A stretch of DNA of 15,721 nucleotides from JAXHUA01 sp034189695 (lineage in GTDB: Bacteria > Chloroflexota > Dehalococcoidia > E44-bin15), in the NCBI GenBank assembly GCA_034189695.1, contig JAXHUA010000091.1:1-15721 (forward strand), written 5' to 3'. Of the stretch, positions 13,034 through 15,721 are shown in pieces. Below the pieces are notes generated by a model. That model saw only the letters and a program-made list of their open reading frames with translations, had not been told where the DNA came from and made no database searches. Within the stretch, counting starts at the first letter, position 1, and every line of letters begins with the position of its first letter. Both the position numbers and the translations under genes were made by a program.

Positions 13034-13957
13034 TCAGTGGCCGGAGGTGTTCTCAGCACCCCTCCTTCGTCCCCGGACAACCAGCGACACGCCAGCAACC
13101 GCGATGAGCGCCGCCACCCCTGCAATCCACGGCATCATCAGTCCGAACGTATCAGTTGGAACGATAGTCCCCCCCACCGGCGGCACGGAAGTCGCTGTCG
13201 GAGTGGGCGTCGGCGTCGGCGTCGGCGTCGGCGTTGGCGTGGGAGTCGGTGTCGGCGTCGGTGTCGGCGTTGGCGTGGGAGTCGGTATCGGAGTCGGCTC
13301 GGCTTCTACGTCGAGCCTGAAATAGAGGTCATCGTAGAAGACATTGATGTACGTCGACTGTATGTCACGCCCCTCAAGCCTGTAGACAGCGGAAACCGCG
13401 CCATCGGGCACAGTGCCACTAACGGAAAACGGACCGTACTCGTGCACGCCGCCGGTCCCTTCACAGCAGGGGTGCTCCACCAGGTCAACCACAAACTCGC
13501 CAAGCGGTTGAGCGCTGCCGTCCAGGAACGTCACGACAAGCTTGCCACGATCATAGTCCCCTGGGTCAGGCGAACCGGGCCAGCCCTCCCACCATTTCTC
13601 GGTCTGCACCCAGCCGCCGGCTTCAAAGGTGAGCGGCGTTCCCCCATGACCGGTCAGGCTGACAGTCTGCTCAATCCACGCGGTCAGCACTCCCGCGCTC
13701 AGCCCGTGTCCCATGCTGAAGAAATAGCCGCCTGCATAGGGATAGACCATGCCACAGGACTCCGAGATCTCACTCAGGGCGTAGGGCATCTGCCCTCCCG
13801 GCCCCGTGCTGCAGCTCCACCCCGTCAAGTCCCCCGTCTCCGCACCGGAGTTCACCAGCAGGTTGCCCGTGGAGTCGGCAGCCACCGACATGAACATGGG
13901 TATCACCAGGCCAAACGCCAGAAGGAGCGCCAGTGCCGGCAGTAATGCTCGTTTCAT
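13034..13957 (-). CDS. Secreted protein with jelly-roll-like domain, (PT)n stalk and PVGG-type C-terminal anchor
   Basis: The 307-residue protein has an N-terminal signal peptide (MKRALLPALALLLAFGL, cleavage likely near VAADS, residues 25-29). The ectodomain begins NLLVNSGAETGDLTGWS, a start typical of carbohydrate-binding-like jelly-roll domains, and runs to about residue 215. A Pro-Thr stalk follows (about 218-256), then a C-terminal tail: PPVGGTIVPTDTFGLMMPW, a hydrophobic helix and a basic end (RGRRRG). The stalk suggests a spacer across the cell envelope, and the tail suggests membrane or sortase-like anchoring. The neighbouring upstream gene has the same kind of tail. AAGGTGG lies 7 nt upstream of the ATG, matching the ribosome binding site of that neighbour. 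The ligand or role of the ectodomain is unknown. Confidence 0.85.
   Translation of the reverse strand: MKRALLPALALLLAFGLVIPMFMSVAADSTGNLLVNSGAETGDLTGWSCSTGPGGQMPYALSEISESCGMVYPYAGGYFFSMGHGLSAGVLTAWIEQTVSLTGHGGTPLTFEAGGWVQTEKWWEGWPGSPDPGDYDRGKLVVTFLDGSAQPLGEFVVDLVEHPCCEGTGGVHEYGPFSVSGTVPDGAVSAVYRLEGRDIQSTYINVFYDDLYFRLDVEAEPTPIPTPTPTPTPTPTPTPTPTPTPTPTPTPTPTATSVPPVGGTIVPTDTFGLMMPWIAGVAALIAVAGVSLVVRGRRRGAENTSGH
13187..13306. repeat. Low-complexity GTCGGC-type tandem repeat encoding (PT)n
   Basis: A hexamer-like tandem repeat (plus-strand GTCGGC/GTTGGC/GTGGGA variants) encodes the Pro-Thr stalk on the minus strand. A 20-bp stretch recurs exactly at 13231-13250 and 13267-13286, showing a 36-bp higher-order unit (12 residues) and recent local duplication. 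Repeat number is likely variable between strains and prone to assembly error. Confidence 0.85.
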
Positions 13958-14047
13958 CTGTTCACCACCTTCTTCCTGTACTCGCTCTGACCCGGCGCAT
14001 CGGGCCTACTACCAGGGTGACCGCCGCTGCTGTGGGACGGACCTGAC

Positions 14048-14965
14048 TCAGCTATCCAGCCGTCCTTTCGCGCCGTACTTCCTGTTGTACGTAGCCAGCA
14101 GCAGGCCAACGACCACTACCAGCGCACCCGCCATGAGCCACGGCATCACCAGGCCGAGTCGATCGGTCGGGAACGCGGTGCCACCCACAGGCTGAACGAT
14201 CTCACAAGCGTCGCCGATGCCGTCCCCATCGGAGTCAGCCTGGTCGGGGTTGTACACGTCAACGCAGTTGTCGCACACATCCCCGACTCCATCACCGTCG
14301 AAATCAGCCTGGTCGGGGTTGTAGTCCGTGGGGCAATTGTCGCATACATCGCCATGTCCGTCGCTATCCGTGTCCGCCTGGTCAGGATTATACACGTAGG
14401 GGCAATTGTCCAGTTCGTCAGGCACGTCGTCCTGGTCGCTATCTCTCACCACTTCCATTAAGCGGTCGGTGTAGTCCCGGTCGCCTCCATTCCACAGGTC
14501 CTCAAAGGCCACAATGTATCCGGGCCCCTTGGTGTTGGCGAACACGTAGGCGTGGTCGAAGCCATCAGGATTGAGCACGGTCTCCGTGAAAAAGGTACCA
14601 TCATTGGAATCGATATAGAACCCGAACTGAACCGAGGAATCAACGTAGGCCTTTGTGCCGCCTGGCACCTGCCCTCCATAGTCGGCCGGGTCGAAGAGAA
14701 GGTGCAGGTCGGTCGACGTTGTGTACCAGCCGGTGGGGTTGCCGTAGGAGTGTACTCCATCGAGCACGGTGACCCGGTACACACCCGGGGTGAACGTCTC
14801 AATGCCAAGGTCGTCACCGGGGACGGTGATGGTGTATCCATTGCTGTCGAACCAGTCCTGAAGGCTGTCGGCCTTGACAACCGTTCCGCCAGGCAGGAAC
14901 ACCGCCCCGATCGACAGCATTAGCGCCATCGCCAGTACCAGCGTGCAGAGCATCATTCTCTTCAT
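14048..14965 (-). CDS. Secreted DUF4114-like protein with thrombospondin type-3 repeats and PVGG-type C-terminal anchor
   Basis: The 305-residue product starts with a signal peptide (MKRMMLCTLVLAMALMLSIG, cleavage likely near VKADS). The N-terminal domain ends in YIVAFEDLWNGGDRDYTD, close to the EDL-GGG-DRDYND signature of DUF4114 domains seen in secreted calcium-associated proteins. Three thrombospondin type-3 repeats follow (consensus NPDQADxDxDGxGDxCDNC), rich in Asp and expected to bind Ca2+. Cys pairs within the repeats could form disulfides. The C-terminus is QPVGGTAFPTDRLGLVMPW, a membrane helix and a basic tail (NRKYGAKGR), matching the neighbouring (PT)n protein. ATG at 14965 is chosen because AAGGTG lies 8 nt upstream; ATG at 14971 and an upstream start at 15010 are alternatives. 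The two surface genes are 90 bp apart and probably co-transcribed. Confidence 0.87.
   Translation of the reverse strand: MKRMMLCTLVLAMALMLSIGAVFLPGGTVVKADSLQDWFDSNGYTITVPGDDLGIETFTPGVYRVTVLDGVHSYGNPTGWYTTSTDLHLLFDPADYGGQVPGGTKAYVDSSVQFGFYIDSNDGTFFTETVLNPDGFDHAYVFANTKGPGYIVAFEDLWNGGDRDYTDRLMEVVRDSDQDDVPDELDNCPYVYNPDQADTDSDGHGDVCDNCPTDYNPDQADFDGDGVGDVCDNCVDVYNPDQADSDGDGIGDACEIVQPVGGTAFPTDRLGLVMPWLMAGALVVVVGLLLATYNRKYGAKGRLDS
14201..14443 (-). repeat. Thrombospondin type-3 repeat array (within CDS)
   Basis: Three near-identical units of about 23 residues (69 bp) repeat the pattern DNC-x3-YNPDQADxDxDGxGD-x-C. The first is preceded by a partial unit DSDQDDVPDELDNCP. The family binds Ca2+ through the DxDxDG loops, which are intact in the second and third units; the first unit reads DTDSDGHGD. 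Confidence 0.85.
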
Positions 14966-15059
14966 CGGCATGCCACCTTCCTCTACCGTCGCGCCAGAAT
15001 TCAGGTGCACATGACATCAAATGCCAGCCATCACCACCCAAGCAACACGGCTAGCACTC

Positions 15060-15088
15060 TTGACACCCAACACACTTTATGGTATCTT
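15060..15088 (+). promoter_or_regulatory. Candidate plus-strand promoter
   Basis: TTGACA (15060-15065), a 17-bp spacer and TATCTT (15083-15088) give a good -35 and a fair -10. It points toward the candidate RNA gene on the opposite strand, so it would make an antisense transcript. No protein gene clearly follows. Confidence 0.4.
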
Positions 15089-15225
15089 GTAAGTGTATAC
15101 GGGTGCTGCGTGCCCCTGATGCCATGGCCCCGGTGAGTCACCACCTCACGCGGGGTCTTCTCTTTATGTTGTTCGCCTTCGCGACTCTCGCGCTTTCGTT
15201 ACACCTCCATGGCGCCAACTACAAC

Positions 15226-15251
15226 AAAAAAACCGACCTCGCGGTCGGTTT
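15226..15251 (-). terminator. Intrinsic terminator, minus strand
   Basis: The stem AAACCGACC (15230-15238) with GGTCGGTTT (15243-15251) is perfect over 9 bp with a 4-nt loop. On the minus strand it runs into seven T residues (complement of 15226-15232). On the plus strand there is no comparable T-tract, so the direction is clear. Confidence 0.85.
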
Positions 15252-15446
15252 CGCTACTAGCTCCACGGAGTCCAAGCAACCATATCCGGACTCCGCTTCC
15301 TTGCCCCCGCTTGACAAACAGACGCCAGAACCTGTTTTTTTGCTTACCGCACTGAAGATGGGATCTGGCAGCTTTCGCCGGATCGCGTTGCGTTCCCGGG
15401 CCGCGCCTCTCCTGTGTCACTGTCACGATGCGCGACCGGGATAGTC
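15226..15446 (-). ncRNA. Candidate structured small RNA or leader RNA, about 220 nt
   Basis: A near-consensus promoter at 15453-15482 and a strong intrinsic terminator at 15226-15251 on the same strand delimit a roughly 220-nt transcript. Several local stems can form in it: GCGAC/GTCGC at the 5' end; GATC-CGGC closed by a GAAA tetraloop and paired to GCTG...GATC (about 15361-15383); AAACAG/CTGTTT; and CGGAGTCC with GGACTCCG (about 15267-15296, 8 bp). The 5' end (GCGACTA) can also pair with TAGTAGC near the 3' end, with one mismatch, which would close the molecule. No known RNA family was recognised. It could be a free small RNA or an attenuating leader for the surface-protein operon starting at 14965. 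Confidence 0.5.
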
Positions 15447-15452
15447 GCTGGG

Positions 15453-15482
15453 GTTATACCACAGTCGTTTACGCGATGTCAA
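15453..15482 (-). promoter_or_regulatory. Near-consensus sigma-70-type promoter, minus strand
   Basis: TTGACA (15482-15477) and TATAAC (15458-15453) are separated by 18 bp on the minus strand: six of six and five of six matches. The predicted start is near 15446-15445. No coding sequence with a good start follows before the terminator at 15226-15251. Confidence 0.65.
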
Positions 15483-15551
15483 CCCGTACTTACATGCGAC
15501 CATCCTAGCGTCTGCCGCAGCAAGGTCCCAGCACGACAGGAGGGATACCGG

Positions 15552-15605
15552 CGCGGCTCCAGGCCGGTTTCCGAGACCGGTCCGACAGAGTGGACTGGAG
15601 CCGCG
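15552..15605. repeat. Long inverted repeat with an internal stem
   Basis: CGCGGCTCCAG (15552-15562) pairs perfectly with CTGGAGCCGCG (15595-15605). Inside, CCGGTTT (about 15564-15570) pairs with AGACCGG (15574-15580) through one G-T wobble, and a short TCC/GGA stem can close the rest, giving a possible three-way junction. No U-tract follows. It might be a terminator of an upstream gene beyond the window, a structured RNA or a protein-binding site. Confidence 0.45.
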
Positions 15606-15624
15606 TGTTGCGTCAATAGAAAGT

Positions 15625-15668
15625 GTTACCGAACGGTGGTTGGTTGCCTCATAAATGAGGTTACCGAA
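15625..15668. repeat. Direct repeats GTTACCGAA flanking a small hairpin
   Basis: GTTACCGAA occurs at 15625-15633 and 15660-15668, 35 bp apart. Between them CCTCA TAAA TGAGG (15648-15661) forms a 5-bp hairpin that overlaps the second copy. The pattern could be a tandem operator upstream of a gene outside the window. Confidence 0.35.
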
Positions 15669-15721
15669 GCCTCCTTTCCTTGGGCATGCTCAGCCATGGC
15701 CCATAGTGTTTCCAGTTGACG

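Larger units (their letters stand above)
14966..15721. other. 756-bp terminal region without a convincing protein gene
   Basis: Open frames here (for example +15079-15444 and -15199-15426) have no good ribosome binding sites or recognisable composition, and the second runs through an intrinsic terminator. The region contains a candidate small RNA unit (15226-15482, minus), a plus-strand promoter-like site (15060-15088), an 11-bp inverted repeat (15552-15605) and a pair of direct repeats (15625-15668). These are listed separately. Confidence 0.6.

Noticed and set aside
13187..13306. Possible CRISPR or minisatellite locus
   Set aside because: Units are 6 bp with no unique spacers, and the frame stays open throughout, so it is a coding low-complexity repeat.
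13047..13325. Plus-strand frame with a VGVGVG run, elastin-like
   Set aside because: It is the antisense reading of the (PT)n stalk. The minus-strand frame has a signal peptide, a stalk and an anchor tail.
15316..15341. Plus-strand terminator: AAACAG/CTGTTT stem followed by T residues
   Set aside because: The stem is only 6 bp and A/T-rich with a 10-nt loop, and no plus-strand gene ends nearby.
15199..15426. Minus-strand frame of 75 residues
   Set aside because: It runs through the intrinsic terminator at 15226-15251 and has no ribosome binding site, so the stretch is better read as RNA.
15079..15444. Plus-strand frame with a hydrophobic stretch (LLFMLFAFATLALSL)
   Set aside because: Weak start context and antisense to the terminator and candidate RNA; composition after residue 50 does not look like a protein.

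Overview
This window most likely comes from an anaerobic or subsurface bacterium, plausibly Chloroflexota of the Dehalococcoidia type. The clues are a high-GC genome with AGGAGGTG-type ribosome binding sites, a MetV-MetF pair as in Wood-Ljungdahl organisms, a TrpB2-type protein, a COG4087-like soluble HAD protein, and secreted proteins carrying (PT)n or thrombospondin type-3 repeats. TTGACA/TATAAC-like promoters and LysR and CsoR regulators fit a bacterium rather than an archaeon. The taxonomic call is inference. No rRNA, tRNA, CRISPR array or insertion sequence was seen.

Layout. Bases 95-2042 (+) hold an MscS-type mechanosensitive channel and a CaCA-family cation antiporter. Facing them on the minus strand are a TrpB2-like protein (2097-3392) and a CorA Mg2+ channel (3593-4660), separated by a 94-bp composite inverted repeat. 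Then on the plus strand come a SAM methyltransferase (4956-5708), a small ABM/dimeric-barrel protein (5923-6237) and a CsoR-family repressor (6378-6668). A minus-strand block follows: metF and metV (6850-8478, transcribed metV then metF), a NifX/NifB-like protein (8870-9208), an FmdB zinc ribbon (9406-9588) and a small HAD protein (10007-10477). A LysR regulator (10840-11739, +) diverges from the HAD gene. The last part (11808-14965, -) encodes three exported or membrane-anchored proteins: a possible caspase-fold protein and two surface proteins. The final 756 bases contain no convincing protein gene but hold RNA-like structure.

How the genes fit together. Ion homeostasis (MscS, CaCA, CorA) and C1 metabolism (MetV/MetF) are the clearest themes. 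The rest looks like single genes or gene pairs.

Main points for a second look. (1) The TrpB2-like protein has lost the PLP-binding lysine, the catalytic glutamate and the PLP-ring serine, although the rest of the family sequence is well kept. (2) The two adjacent surface proteins have unrelated ectodomains but share a C-terminal tail (PVGGT, PTD, GL, MPW, hydrophobic segment, basic end) that looks like a cell-surface sorting or anchoring signal. A membrane-anchored protein with His and Cys in caspase-like positions is encoded next to them. (3) At 15226-15482 on the minus strand, a near-consensus promoter, several hairpins and a strong intrinsic terminator outline a roughly 220-nt RNA of unknown type. 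(4) The CsoR-family repressor has Cys-Tyr-Cys where copper sensors have Cys-His-Cys.
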